From contig JAZNGM010000013.1 in NCBI GenBank assembly GCA_045576455.1, forward strand, positions 13,975-77,974: 64,000 nucleotides of DNA, read 5' to 3'. Source of the DNA: RGIG4034 sp045576455 (GTDB lineage Bacteria > Bacillota > Clostridia > Lachnospirales > Lachnospiraceae). The translations under genes were made by a program, and so were the position numbers. The notes under the pieces are model-generated. The model was not told the origin of the DNA. It made no database searches and saw nothing but the letters and a program-made list of their open reading frames with translations. Positions 35,164-44,063 of this stretch are shown here, piece by piece. Position 1 is the stretch's first letter; every line of letters starts with the position of its first letter.

Positions 35164-36798
35164 ATGGCAACTAAGAAAAGTGAAAGCTTTATAGTGCAGG
35201 CGGGTATTCTTGCCGCTGCGGGATTTGTTACCAAGATTATAGGAACTTTGTACCGTACACCGTTAACTGCCATTATCGGGAATGAAGGAAATGGCTATTA
35301 TGGTGCTGCGTATTATGTGTATCTGATTATCCTGACCGTTGCTTCTTACAGTATGCCTACTGCGATTTCCAAGATTATATCGGGTTATCTTGCGGATAAG
35401 CAGTACCGTAATGCACAAAGAGTGTTAAAATGTGCATTTATTTATGTTACGGTGGCAGGTATAATCGCAAGTGTTGTGTTGTTTTTCGGTGCGGATTTAT
35501 TTCTGGAACCGAATTCTGCCATAGTATTACGTGTTTTTGCACCAACGATTGTTATCTATGGTTATCTGGGTGTTCTTAGAGGTTATTTCCAGGCACACAG
35601 GACAATGGTACAGACATCTGTTTCGCAGATACTTGAGCAGATATTGAATGCCTTTGTCAGTGTATTCGGTGCATATTTTCTTACGAATATGGTTAAGGAT
35701 GCCGATGCAACCAAGAAAGCAATATACGGGGCGTGCGGAAGTGCGCTCGGTACGGGAAGCGGTGTGTTAATAGCCTTGCTTTTTATGTTGGGTATGTATT
35801 TATTAAACAGGAATATTATTAGGAAACGGGTGGCGAAAGATACTACCCACGAACAGGAATCTTATAAAGTTATTTTTAAAGGACTTTTATGTATTGTTAC
35901 ACCTATTATTATTGCCTCCTGTATTTACAATATGAATACGGTGGTGAACCAGACAGTATTTGTTAAGATTCTTATGAACATAAAGGATTTTACGGAATCC
36001 GGTGCATCTAAGTTATACGGAGTATATTCGGGAAGAGTAGTTGTTATAGCCAATATCCCTGTCGCAATCGGTGCTGCAATGTCTTCTGCCATGATACCTA
36101 CCGTGTCGTCACTTTTTGCCAAAAACGATTTGGAATCCATTAACCAAAAAATAAGGGACGGCGTTAAAGCTACCATGCTGATATCCATACCGGCTGCAGT
36201 TGGACTTGCGGTACTTGCAGAGCCTATCATGCTTCTTTTGCAGCCGACGAAGGAGTACTTTGACCTTGCGGTAAATTTACTGCGCTATATGAGCATAACC
36301 GTTATTTTTTATCAGATTTCCACAATAAGTAACGGTGTTTTGCAGGGTATCGGTAAAGTGAACATACCGGTAATTAACTCGGCAATAGCGCTTATTGCCC
36401 AGACAGTTCTTATAATTCCGCTGTTAATATTTACAGACCTCGGAACGTATACACTTGTTATTGCTACGGTATTTTATACGGTACTCATCAGTATGTTGAA
36501 CCAGTTTAGTGTGCGTAGGCATACGGGATACCGGCAGGAAATACTTAAGACCTTTATAGCTCCTTTAGTATCGGCAGGCTTAATGGGAGCGGTTGCATGG
36601 TTAGTATATGATGTGATAGTTATGCTGAATATTCATTACTGTATTGGTTTGTTTGCTGCAATGGCATTTGCCGTGCCGGTGTATTTTATAGCCGTGCTTA
36701 AAGTGGCGGGAGTAACAGAAGCGGAGCTTATGCGTTTGCCTAAGGGAAGATTACTGGTAAAGGTGGCAGGCAAGCTTCATCTGGTGAAGAGAATATAA
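35164..36798 (+). CDS. SpoVB/MurJ-like lipid flippase (MOP superfamily)
   Basis: A 544-residue integral membrane protein with about 14 hydrophobic helices. It belongs to the polysaccharide transporter/MVF branch of the MOP superfamily: ILAAAGFVTKIIGTLYRTPL at the start and GYYGAAYYVY in helix 2 are typical of SpoVB/YtgP-type proteins, which move lipid-linked peptidoglycan or polysaccharide precursors outwards. SpoVB and housekeeping Lipid II flippase (Amj/MurJ-like) roles cannot be separated here. GGAAAGG lies 9 nt before the ATG at 35164; an in-frame TTG upstream overlaps that site. Confidence 0.85.
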   Translation: MATKKSESFIVQAGILAAAGFVTKIIGTLYRTPLTAIIGNEGNGYYGAAYYVYLIILTVASYSMPTAISKIISGYLADKQYRNAQRVLKCAFIYVTVAGIIASVVLFFGADLFLEPNSAIVLRVFAPTIVIYGYLGVLRGYFQAHRTMVQTSVSQILEQILNAFVSVFGAYFLTNMVKDADATKKAIYGACGSALGTGSGVLIALLFMLGMYLLNRNIIRKRVAKDTTHEQESYKVIFKGLLCIVTPIIIASCIYNMNTVVNQTVFVKILMNIKDFTESGASKLYGVYSGRVVVIANIPVAIGAAMSSAMIPTVSSLFAKNDLESINQKIRDGVKATMLISIPAAVGLAVLAEPIMLLLQPTKEYFDLAVNLLRYMSITVIFYQISTISNGVLQGIGKVNIPVINSAIALIAQTVLIIPLLIFTDLGTYTLVIATVFYTVLISMLNQFSVRRHTGYRQEILKTFIAPLVSAGLMGAVAWLVYDVIVMLNIHYCIGLFAAMAFAVPVYFIAVLKVAGVTEAELMRLPKGRLLVKVAGKLHLVKRI

Positions 36799-36821
36799 TT
36801 GATACATGATATGTGATATAG

Positions 36822-36872
36822 AATATATGAAAAAGCTTCGTGATTTTGTTTCACGAAGCTTTTTCATATATT
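36822..36872. terminator. Bidirectional terminator, 22-bp perfect stem
   Basis: AATATATGAAAAAGCTTCGTGA and its exact complement flank a 7-nt loop. The A-rich and T-rich ends of the stem provide T-tracts on both strands, matching the convergent genes on each side. Confidence 0.9.
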
Positions 36873-36894
36873 GCAATTATATATTCCGTTATGT

Positions 36895-38187
36895 TTATTC
36901 GGCTTCTTCCGGTTCTTTTTCATCCTCATCAACAGGAGGCTCCGGGAAGAAAATTCTAACCTTACGGATACGGTTGTCTTTGGCTTCTTCAACGACCAGA
37001 CGGTATCCGTCGTCGGTGGTGGCTTCTTCGTTTTGTTCCGGAAGCTTATCAAGAAGCTCCATTACGATACCGCCGATGGAATCGTAATCTTCACTTTCAA
37101 AGGTACTGCCGATGGCATCATTTAAGTCATCCAGCTTCATATTACCTTCTACAACATATTCGAGATCACTTATTTTCTTAATGAGCTCTTTTTCGTCTTC
37201 ATCAAATTCGTCACGGATTTCACCAACAATTTCTTCAAGCAGGTCTTCCATGGTTATCATACCGACAGAAGCACCGTATTCATTAAGTACGATAGAAACG
37301 CTGGCAGATTTTTCACGCATTTCCATAAGCAGGTCAGCGGTTTTTTTAAGTTCGTAAGTATAATGTACCGGACGAAGAATATCCTTGGCATGGAAACCAC
37401 GTTTGTTTTCTACCAGTAAGAAATCTTTTATATTTACAATACCAATAATGTGGTCTTTGTCATTTTCAAAAATAGGAATTCGCGTATACATGTGTTCCTT
37501 GAACATGGAAAACAGTTCGTGATGCTTGGCATCGGCTTCAATACTTATCATATCTATACGCGGAATCATTACATCTCTTGCTACGGCATCCGAGAAGTCA
37601 AACACATTGTAAATCATTTCACGTTCTTCGGTTTCAATAACACCGTCTTCGTGACTAACGTCCACATAAGTTTTCAATTCATTTTCTGTCATCGCAGTTC
37701 TCTTTGAAGGGTCAATTCTCAATATTCTTAAGAAACAGTAAGATAGTTTGTCAACTACAAAAATGACCGGTGTCATAATGAACATCAGAGAATAGATAAT
37801 GCGGGCATAGGAAAGCGCCATTTTTTCAGCATTATATGAAGCCCAGCTTTTTGGAGTAATCTCACCGAACATAAGAACAACGATAGTAAGAATACCGGTT
37901 GCCAGTCCTACATAGACATTACCGAATAATGCAATTGTAAATGTTGTTACAAGGGATGACGCAGAGATATTTACAATGTTATTACCAATAAGAATTGCAC
38001 TAAGCATTTTGCTGTAGTTCTGTACGATTTTCTGCAATATAATGGCGCGTTTGTTTCCTTCGTCAGCAAGATTTTTGACTCTGACTTTGTTAACCATTGT
38101 CATTGCAGTTTCAGCAGAAGAAAAGAAAGCTGAAAGAATAAGTAAAATAAAAATAATTATCAGTTGTATGGCCGCGGGGGTATCCAC
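36895..38187 (-). CDS. CNNM/CorC-type membrane protein with CBS domains (hemolysin family)
   Basis: A 430-residue protein. An N-terminal DUF21/CNNM transmembrane domain with four helices covers residues 1-190 (FFSSAETAMTMVNKVRV), a CBS pair about 205-330 (RIDMISIEADAK, GMITMEDLLEEIVGEI), and a C-terminal CorC/HlyC domain about 345-415. It ends in an acidic tail. Such proteins are implicated in magnesium or other divalent-cation efflux; the hemolysin name is historical. Translation appears to start at GTG, with AAAGGAG 12 nt upstream; an in-frame stop lies just before it. Confidence 0.9.
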   Translation of the reverse strand: MDTPAAIQLIIIFILLILSAFFSSAETAMTMVNKVRVKNLADEGNKRAIILQKIVQNYSKMLSAILIGNNIVNISASSLVTTFTIALFGNVYVGLATGILTIVVLMFGEITPKSWASYNAEKMALSYARIIYSLMFIMTPVIFVVDKLSYCFLRILRIDPSKRTAMTENELKTYVDVSHEDGVIETEEREMIYNVFDFSDAVARDVMIPRIDMISIEADAKHHELFSMFKEHMYTRIPIFENDKDHIIGIVNIKDFLLVENKRGFHAKDILRPVHYTYELKKTADLLMEMREKSASVSIVLNEYGASVGMITMEDLLEEIVGEIRDEFDEDEKELIKKISDLEYVVEGNMKLDDLNDAIGSTFESEDYDSIGGIVMELLDKLPEQNEEATTDDGYRLVVEEAKDNRIRKVRIFFPEPPVDEDEKEPEEAE

Positions 38188-38344
38188 AGTTAATCATCAC
38201 TCCTTTTTATAATATTAGATACGTGCAGTATCCTTTCTGTATGTATTAGAAATATACAGTAAAATAGATAGAATGTCAAGAATACCCATCGGCATAAAAG
38301 GGGACAGGGTGGAATATATATATTTCAAAAAGGAGGAAATAATT

Positions 38345-38749
38345 ATGAAAACAATGGAACAAAAAAGGAATAACAAGGGAATGGCGTATACTTCTAAAAA
38401 ACGTTTTATCGGTATGATGAAATGTCTTCTTTTTTCTTACATTATAACGGGTGGTTTATTGTTGGTTTTGGCATTTATGTTATATCGGATGAATTTAAGC
38501 GAACAGGTGGTATCGGGGTGTATCATAGGAATTTACATAGCGGCTTCTTTTACGGCGGGCTTTTTGGCGGGGAAAATACTTGAAAACCGTAAATTCATTT
38601 GGGGGTTAGTGGAAGGGCTTATGTATTTCGGAGTGTTGGTTATTGTTTCCCTGATTGTGAATCATACAATTAATGATGTTACCAACGGACTGGTTACGGC
38701 ATTTTGTATTTGCGGCGGAAGCGGAATGCTTGGAGGTATGCTGAGCTAA
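38345..38749 (+). CDS. TIGR04086-family membrane protein
   Basis: A 134-residue protein with four predicted helices, Gly-rich in the last (CGGSGMLGGMLS). The family is known as a small Firmicutes membrane protein often found beside the SCIFF peptide and secDF genes, as here. The function is unknown. The ATG at 38345 was chosen because AAAAGGAGG lies about 9 nt upstream; a 24-codon upstream extension has no such site. It lies 109 bp before the SCIFF peptide gene, which has its own promoter. Confidence 0.75.
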   Translation: MKTMEQKRNNKGMAYTSKKRFIGMMKCLLFSYIITGGLLLVLAFMLYRMNLSEQVVSGCIIGIYIAASFTAGFLAGKILENRKFIWGLVEGLMYFGVLVIVSLIVNHTINDVTNGLVTAFCICGGSGMLGGMLS

Positions 38750-38775
38750 ATAGCATTATTAATGAAAGGAAGGTA

Positions 38776-38804
38776 TTGAAATACTTACGAAAATATGGTA
38801 TACT
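38776..38804 (+). promoter_or_regulatory. Promoter of the SCIFF peptide gene
   Basis: TTGAAA is followed by a 17-nt spacer and TATACT, ending 54 nt before the peptide start codon. Confidence 0.75.
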
Positions 38805-38858
38805 CCTAAAAGTTATGATAGTTTGGCTATATGCCAATCACAATTAGGAGGCTTTATA

Positions 38859-39002
38859 ATGAAACATATTAAGACATTAAACACAAGAGATCTCAAGAAG
38901 TCTATGAAAAAGGGCGGTTGTGGTGAATGCCAGACTTCCTGTCAGTCAGCTTGTAAGACATCCTGTACAGTAGGAAACCAGAGCTGCGAAAAAGTAAAAT
39001 AA
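38859..39002 (+). CDS. SCIFF precursor peptide (six cysteines in forty-five residues)
   Basis: A 47-residue ribosomally made precursor. Six Cys lie in the second half at positions 21, 24, 28, 32, 36 and 43, within GGCGECQTSC, SACKTSC and NQSC; the leader begins MKHIKTLNTRDLKKSMKKG. This matches the SCIFF family, whose Cys residues are linked by thioether bonds by the adjacent radical SAM enzyme. AGGAGG lies 7 nt before the ATG. The peptide is nearly universal in Clostridia, and its role is still unknown. It is followed by a hairpin and then the maturase gene. Confidence 0.93.
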   Translation: MKHIKTLNTRDLKKSMKKGGCGECQTSCQSACKTSCTVGNQSCEKVK

Positions 39003-39027
39003 CAGACATAATAAAGAGAAGTATTCG

Positions 39028-39054
39028 TAAGCAGCGATGAACTATCGCTGCTTA
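39028..39054 (+). terminator. Hairpin between the SCIFF peptide and its maturase
   Basis: TAAGCAGCGAT and ATCGCTGCTTA form a perfect 11-bp stem with a 5-nt loop, followed by TTATATG rather than a long T-tract. It probably lets only part of transcription pass, or stabilises the peptide mRNA. Confidence 0.65.
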
Positions 39055-39079
39055 TTATATGAAAGGAAATAATTTATTT

Positions 39080-40477
39080 ATGATACACCAGTATAAAAAT
39101 AACGGGTATAACATCGTAATGGATGTGAACAGTGGAACGGTTCATGTAGTAGATGACATTGTTTATGATATTATCCCGATAGTGGAAGGTTTACTTAAAG
39201 AAAATATGGACAAGGAGCTTATCAAGGCTGCTATTTCTTTTATGGAAGATGTACCTTACAGCGCAGAGGAAGTGGAAGAGGCGTTGGATGAGATTTTTGA
39301 ACTTAAAGATGCCGAGATGCTTTTTGTTGATGATATATATGAGAATTATATTGATTCTTTTAAAAACCGTGAAACCGTTGTTAAGGCACTGTGCCTTCAT
39401 ATAGCACATGATTGCAACCTGGCATGTAAGTATTGTTTTGCCGGAAAAGGTGAGTATAACGGACAGAAGGATATTATGAGCTTTGAGGTGGGTAAAAAAG
39501 CACTTGATTTCCTTGTAAAAGAAAGCGGAACCAGAAGAAACCTGGAAGTTGATTTCTTCGGCGGTGAACCGTTAATGAACTGGCAGGTAGTAAAGGATCT
39601 GGTGGCTTACGGAAGAAGTCTTGAGGAAGCCAATAATAAGAAATTCCGTTTTACCTTAACTACAAATGGTGTTTTGTTAAATGATGAGATTATTGAATTT
39701 GCTAATCGTGAGATGAGCAACATCGTTCTTAGTATAGACGGAAGAAAAGAAGTAAATGACTGCATGAGACCGCATAGAGGCGGTCAGGGAAGCTATGATG
39801 AAATCGTTCCTAAGTATATAAAGGTAGCAGAGAGCAGAAACCAGATGGATTATTACGTAAGAGGTACATTTACGCAGAATAATCTTGATTTTGCCAATGA
39901 TGTTATGCATCTTGCAGACCTTGGCTTTAAACAGATTAGTGTTGAACCTGTTGTTGCACAGCCAACAGAGGAATATGCACTTAAGGAAGAGAATATTCCA
40001 CAGCTTCTGGAAGAATATGACAAGCTTGCAAAAGAGATTATTAAGAGAAGAAAAGAAGGTAACGGCTTTAATTTCTTCCACTTTATGATTGATCTTGAGG
40101 GTGGTCCGTGTGTGGCAAAGCGCTTGAGCGGTTGCGGTTCCGGTACGGAATACCTTGCGGTAACCCCTTGGGGAGATTTATATCCATGCCATCAATTTGT
40201 CGGAAATACAGACTTCCTTTTAGGAAATGTAGATACCGGCGTTACTAATACAGAGCTTAGGGATTCCTTTAAGCAATGTAATGTATACTCAAAGGAAAAG
40301 TGTAGGAATTGCTTTGCCAAGTTTTACTGTAGTGGTGGTTGTGCTGCTAATTCTTATAATTTCCATGGAAATATTAATGATGCTTATGACTTGGGATGTG
40401 AATTGCAACGTAAAAGAGTGGAGTGTGCAATTATGATAAAAGCAGCCTTGGCGGATGAGCAGGAAGGGGAAGTGTAA
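39080..40477 (+). CDS. SCIFF maturase, thioether-forming radical SAM/SPASM enzyme
   Basis: A 465-residue enzyme that forms thioether crosslinks in the SCIFF peptide. An N-terminal peptide-recognition region (MIHQYKNNGYN, VHVVDDIVYDI) precedes the radical SAM motif HDCNLACKYCFAG at about residues 110-122. The C-terminal SPASM domain has many Cys (LSGCGSGTEYL, LYPCHQF, CNVYSKEKCRNCF, YCSGGCAAN) for two auxiliary iron-sulfur clusters. The start MIHQYK was chosen because characterised homologs begin this way; an ATG seven codons upstream has no ribosome-binding site. Its stop is directly followed by secDF. Confidence 0.92.
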   Translation: MIHQYKNNGYNIVMDVNSGTVHVVDDIVYDIIPIVEGLLKENMDKELIKAAISFMEDVPYSAEEVEEALDEIFELKDAEMLFVDDIYENYIDSFKNRETVVKALCLHIAHDCNLACKYCFAGKGEYNGQKDIMSFEVGKKALDFLVKESGTRRNLEVDFFGGEPLMNWQVVKDLVAYGRSLEEANNKKFRFTLTTNGVLLNDEIIEFANREMSNIVLSIDGRKEVNDCMRPHRGGQGSYDEIVPKYIKVAESRNQMDYYVRGTFTQNNLDFANDVMHLADLGFKQISVEPVVAQPTEEYALKEENIPQLLEEYDKLAKEIIKRRKEGNGFNFFHFMIDLEGGPCVAKRLSGCGSGTEYLAVTPWGDLYPCHQFVGNTDFLLGNVDTGVTNTELRDSFKQCNVYSKEKCRNCFAKFYCSGGCAANSYNFHGNINDAYDLGCELQRKRVECAIMIKAALADEQEGEV

Positions 40478-42742
40478 ATGAAAAAAGTAAAGGCACTTAT
40501 TACGCTTATCATTATGGCGTTACTTATTGCCGGTGGCAGTTATCTTGTTTTTTGTGGTGCAGGAGAGAATAATACCGGTGCAGCAAGTGAAATTAAGCAA
40601 GGTTTGGATCTTGCGGGCGGTGTAAGTATTACATATCGCGTTGTAGGGGAGGAAACTCCTTCGGCTACCGATATGCAGGATACTAAATATAAGCTTCAGC
40701 AACGTGTGGATACGTACAGTACGGAGGCTCAGGTATATACAGAAGGTGAAAACCGTATCAATATCGAAATTCCGGGTGTGACCGATGCAGAAGCAATTTT
40801 AGAGGAGCTTGGAAGACCGGGTTCACTTTACTTTATTACACAGTACAGCCCTTCGGGGGAGGCAAACTATAAGCAGAACATTGTCGAAGATGAAGAGACG
40901 GGCGCTTTTAAATATGAATATGAGCTTGCAAGAGAGCTTTCAGCGATTATAGAGGACGGTTCTGCGATTCTTTCGGGAACCGATGTAACTTCTGCTGATG
41001 CCAAGACAACAACGGATCAATACGGAAGACCTTCCTATATTGTTGAACTTGTTTTCTCTTCCAAGGGAACGGATATTTTTGCAGATGCTACGACGAAAGC
41101 TTTCGAAACCGGAGACAGCATCGGTATTTACTATGATGGTGAATTTATTTCCGTGCCGACAGTTGATGAGCCTATTACAGGCGGAATCGGTTATATCTCC
41201 GGCCAGTCTACTTTTGCAGAAGCTAAAAAACTTGCTTCCAATATCAGAATCGGTGGTCTTAAATTAGAGCTTGAGGAGCTTTATTCCAAAGTAGTCGGAC
41301 CACAGCTTGGACATGAAGCTATTAAGACCAGTGTAATGGCAGGCATTATCGGTCTTATTATTGTCATTATATTTATGATAGTAGTTTACCGTGTTCCGGG
41401 TATTGCAGCCGGTATTTCATTAGTACTTTATACATTACTTGTGTTATTAACCTTGAATGTATTTGAGATTACCCTTACCCTTCCGGGTATTGCAGGTATT
41501 ATTTTGTCCATCGGTATGGCCGTGGATGCCAACGTTATTATCTTTGCCCGTATCAGGGAAGAGATTGGCTTTGGCAAAACCGTGAACAGCGCTATCCAGA
41601 TAGGATTTAAGAAAGCGCTTTCCGCTATCGTGGATGGTAACGTTACTACGTTGATTGCAGCAGTAGTACTCGTTCTTATGGGAACGGGTAGTGTAAAAGG
41701 ATTTGCACAGACACTTGCAATCGGTATTATTTTATCCATGTTTACGGCATTGGTACTTACAAGACTTATTTTGAATGCTTTATATGGCGTAGGCTTTAAA
41801 GGCGAAAAGTTTTATGGTATTGCGAAGGAAAGAAAACCTATTAATTTCCTTTCCAAAAAGAATGTCTGCTTCTGTGCTTCTATCCTTGTGATTGTTATTG
41901 GTATGGCGTCCATGTTCGTCTATAAGAATGTAAAAGGTACAAGCCTTAATTACAGCCTTGAATTTGCCGGAGGAACATCGACAACGATAACCATGAATGA
42001 AGCGTATACGTTAGACCGTATAAATGAGGAAGTAGTTCCGGTTGTTGAGGATGTAATCGGACCGGGGGATGTGCAGACCCAGACCGTTCAGGATACCAAC
42101 AAGATTATAATTAAGACAAAAACGTTGGATGACGAAACGAGAAATACGTTAAATGCTAAGCTTATTGAAACTTTTGGCCTTAAGGAAGAAATAGAACAGG
42201 AAACCATCAGTGCGACTATCAGTAATGAAATGCGTAAAAATGCCATTGTATCGGTTCTTATAGCAACGGTATTTATGCTTATTTACATTTGGTTCAGATT
42301 TACGGATATCCGTTTTGCAACGAGTGCGGTTGTTGCGCTTTTGCATGATGTGCTTATCGTATTTGCTTTCTATGCATTATTTAGAATTTCAGTAGGAAAT
42401 ACTTTTATCGCATGTATGCTTACCATTGTAGGTTATTCCATTAATGCAACCATTGTTATATTTGACCGTATCAGGGAAAATCTGGCAGAGATGAAGAAAA
42501 AGGAAGAACTTGCGGATGTCGTTAACAAAAGTATTACACAGACATTAACGAGAAGTATTTATACTTCCTTAACCACTATAGTAATGGTTGCCGTATTATT
42601 CATCTTTGGTGTTTCATCCATTAAGCTGTTTGCATTACCGCTTATGGTAGGTTTTATCTGCGGTGCATATTCTTCCGTATGCTTAACCGGTTCTTTATGG
42701 TATGTGTTAAAGCTTAAGTGGAAGAAAAAAGAAGAAAATTAA
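40478..42742 (+). CDS. secDF: Protein translocase SecDF (single chain)
   Basis: Uses the proton gradient to pull secreted proteins through SecYEG. The 754-residue chain fuses SecD (residues 1-445) and SecF (about 455-754), with about 12 helices. SecD shows QGLDLAGGVSI, an extracytoplasmic P1 domain, and the helix-4 region GIILSIGMAVDANVIIFARIREE with the conserved Asp and Arg. SecF shows YSLEFAGGTS and IVGYSINATIVIFDRIREN. The ATG directly follows the maturase stop, so they share an mRNA. The neighbourhood matches many Clostridia, and links the SCIFF locus to secretion by context only. Confidence 0.95.
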   Translation: MKKVKALITLIIMALLIAGGSYLVFCGAGENNTGAASEIKQGLDLAGGVSITYRVVGEETPSATDMQDTKYKLQQRVDTYSTEAQVYTEGENRINIEIPGVTDAEAILEELGRPGSLYFITQYSPSGEANYKQNIVEDEETGAFKYEYELARELSAIIEDGSAILSGTDVTSADAKTTTDQYGRPSYIVELVFSSKGTDIFADATTKAFETGDSIGIYYDGEFISVPTVDEPITGGIGYISGQSTFAEAKKLASNIRIGGLKLELEELYSKVVGPQLGHEAIKTSVMAGIIGLIIVIIFMIVVYRVPGIAAGISLVLYTLLVLLTLNVFEITLTLPGIAGIILSIGMAVDANVIIFARIREEIGFGKTVNSAIQIGFKKALSAIVDGNVTTLIAAVVLVLMGTGSVKGFAQTLAIGIILSMFTALVLTRLILNALYGVGFKGEKFYGIAKERKPINFLSKKNVCFCASILVIVIGMASMFVYKNVKGTSLNYSLEFAGGTSTTITMNEAYTLDRINEEVVPVVEDVIGPGDVQTQTVQDTNKIIIKTKTLDDETRNTLNAKLIETFGLKEEIEQETISATISNEMRKNAIVSVLIATVFMLIYIWFRFTDIRFATSAVVALLHDVLIVFAFYALFRISVGNTFIACMLTIVGYSINATIVIFDRIRENLAEMKKKEELADVVNKSITQTLTRSIYTSLTTIVMVAVLFIFGVSSIKLFALPLMVGFICGAYSSVCLTGSLWYVLKLKWKKKEEN

Positions 42743-42777
42743 AACTTACTAATTATATAGTCAGTTGTAAATGAAAG

Positions 42778-42812
42778 AAGGGTGTCCCGTGTTTGCACAG
42801 GACATCCTTTTA
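42778..42812 (+). terminator. Rho-independent terminator after secDF
   Basis: AAGGGTGTCC and GGACATCCTT form a 10-bp stem with one G-T pair and a 12-nt loop, followed by TTATGTT. Confidence 0.65.
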
Positions 42813-42872
42813 TGTTAAAATAAAACGCAAGTGCGTTATTGTATTTATTATTAATTGGTGATTGGAGTTTAT

Positions 42873-44045
42873 ATGGATTTAAGGGATGAAATGATGTTGC
42901 AAAAAGCCAATAAAAAAATGGCGAAGGAACGGAAAAAAGAAATGAAACAGCGGGGCGGGAAAAAGTCGCCGGTAAGAAAGATTGTCCTTGGAGTGTTGAT
43001 TTTCCTTGCTGCTGTATTATTGGTAGCGCTAGTTTATGTTGCATATGTATTTATAGCCTATTACCGCATAGAAGATAATAAAGTACTTACCGTTGACAAC
43101 AATGGGAATGCAACCGGTAACGTGGAAACGGGAAGAGAGTATACCATGGTTTCTTATAATATCGGTTTTGGCGCATATAGTCCCGATTTTTCATTTTTTA
43201 TGGACGGCGGGGATGATTCCCGGGCTAAGAGTAAGCAAAGTGTAATTAATCTTACGGATGGCGCGTATGAGCAGAGTATGAAATATAATCCGGATTTTGT
43301 ACTTATGCAGGAAGTAGATACCGATGCGGACCGTTCACATCATGTGAATCAGTATGAGAGACTGAAGGAAGCGTTTAAATATGCTTCATCCTCTTTTGCA
43401 CAAAATTACGATTCCCCGTACCTGTTTTATCCTTTTTTAGAACCGCATGGTGCCTCGGAATCGGGGTTGGCTATTTTTTCTAAATATACCATGCAATCGG
43501 CTTTGAGACGGCAGTTACCGGTTGCTAAAGGTTTTAGTAAGATTTTGGACCTTGACAGGTGCTATAGTGTCAACCGTTTTTCAGTAGAAGACGGAAAGGA
43601 ACTGGTCGTATTTCATGTTCATCTTTCCGCGTATGGTAGTGATGCTTCAGTAAGGGAAGGCCAGACGAAAATGCTTTGTGAGGATATGGCAAAAGAAGTG
43701 GCGGCAGGCAATTATGTCATATGTGGTGGTGACTTTAACCATGATTTAAAGGCCGATGAAGAGAATACGGAAGATGCAGTGAGTTGGGCGTATCCGTTCC
43801 CACGCAGTAAGCTTCCGAAAGGGCTGACTTTTGCTATGGACTTTTTAGAAGAGGAGGAACGCAGGGCGCTGGTTAATTCTACAAGAAATACAGATATTCC
43901 TTATGATGCGAAGAAGTCTTATACCGTACTTGTAGATGGTTTCATTATTTCCGATAATATTGAAATGACAGAGTATTATGTGGATTATACAGGGTATATG
44001 TATTCGGATCATGAACCGGTGGTAATGCGGTTTATTTTAAAGTAG
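42873..44045 (+). CDS. Membrane-anchored endonuclease/exonuclease/phosphatase-family protein
   Basis: A 390-residue protein. A strongly basic cytoplasmic start of about 40 residues precedes one transmembrane helix (about 45-68), followed by an extracytoplasmic EEP-fold domain. Catalytic motifs are visible: SYNIGFGAY, the metal-binding Glu in VLMQEVDTDAD, the Asn-Asp of CGGDFNHD and the final SDHEPVVMRF. The fold includes nucleases, sphingomyelinases and inositol phosphatases; the outward-facing position suggests a phosphodiesterase acting outside the cell, but the substrate is unknown. TTGGAG lies 5 nt before the ATG. It precedes recJ by 18 bp. Confidence 0.8.
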   Translation: MDLRDEMMLQKANKKMAKERKKEMKQRGGKKSPVRKIVLGVLIFLAAVLLVALVYVAYVFIAYYRIEDNKVLTVDNNGNATGNVETGREYTMVSYNIGFGAYSPDFSFFMDGGDDSRAKSKQSVINLTDGAYEQSMKYNPDFVLMQEVDTDADRSHHVNQYERLKEAFKYASSSFAQNYDSPYLFYPFLEPHGASESGLAIFSKYTMQSALRRQLPVAKGFSKILDLDRCYSVNRFSVEDGKELVVFHVHLSAYGSDASVREGQTKMLCEDMAKEVAAGNYVICGGDFNHDLKADEENTEDAVSWAYPFPRSKLPKGLTFAMDFLEEEERRALVNSTRNTDIPYDAKKSYTVLVDGFIISDNIEMTEYYVDYTGYMYSDHEPVVMRFILK

Positions 44046-44063
44046 TATCTATGGAGGTTTGAT

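Noticed and set aside
36895..38187. Hemolysin
   Set aside because: The name is historical. The DUF21, CBS and CorC domains point to a cation-transport-related membrane protein, not a toxin.
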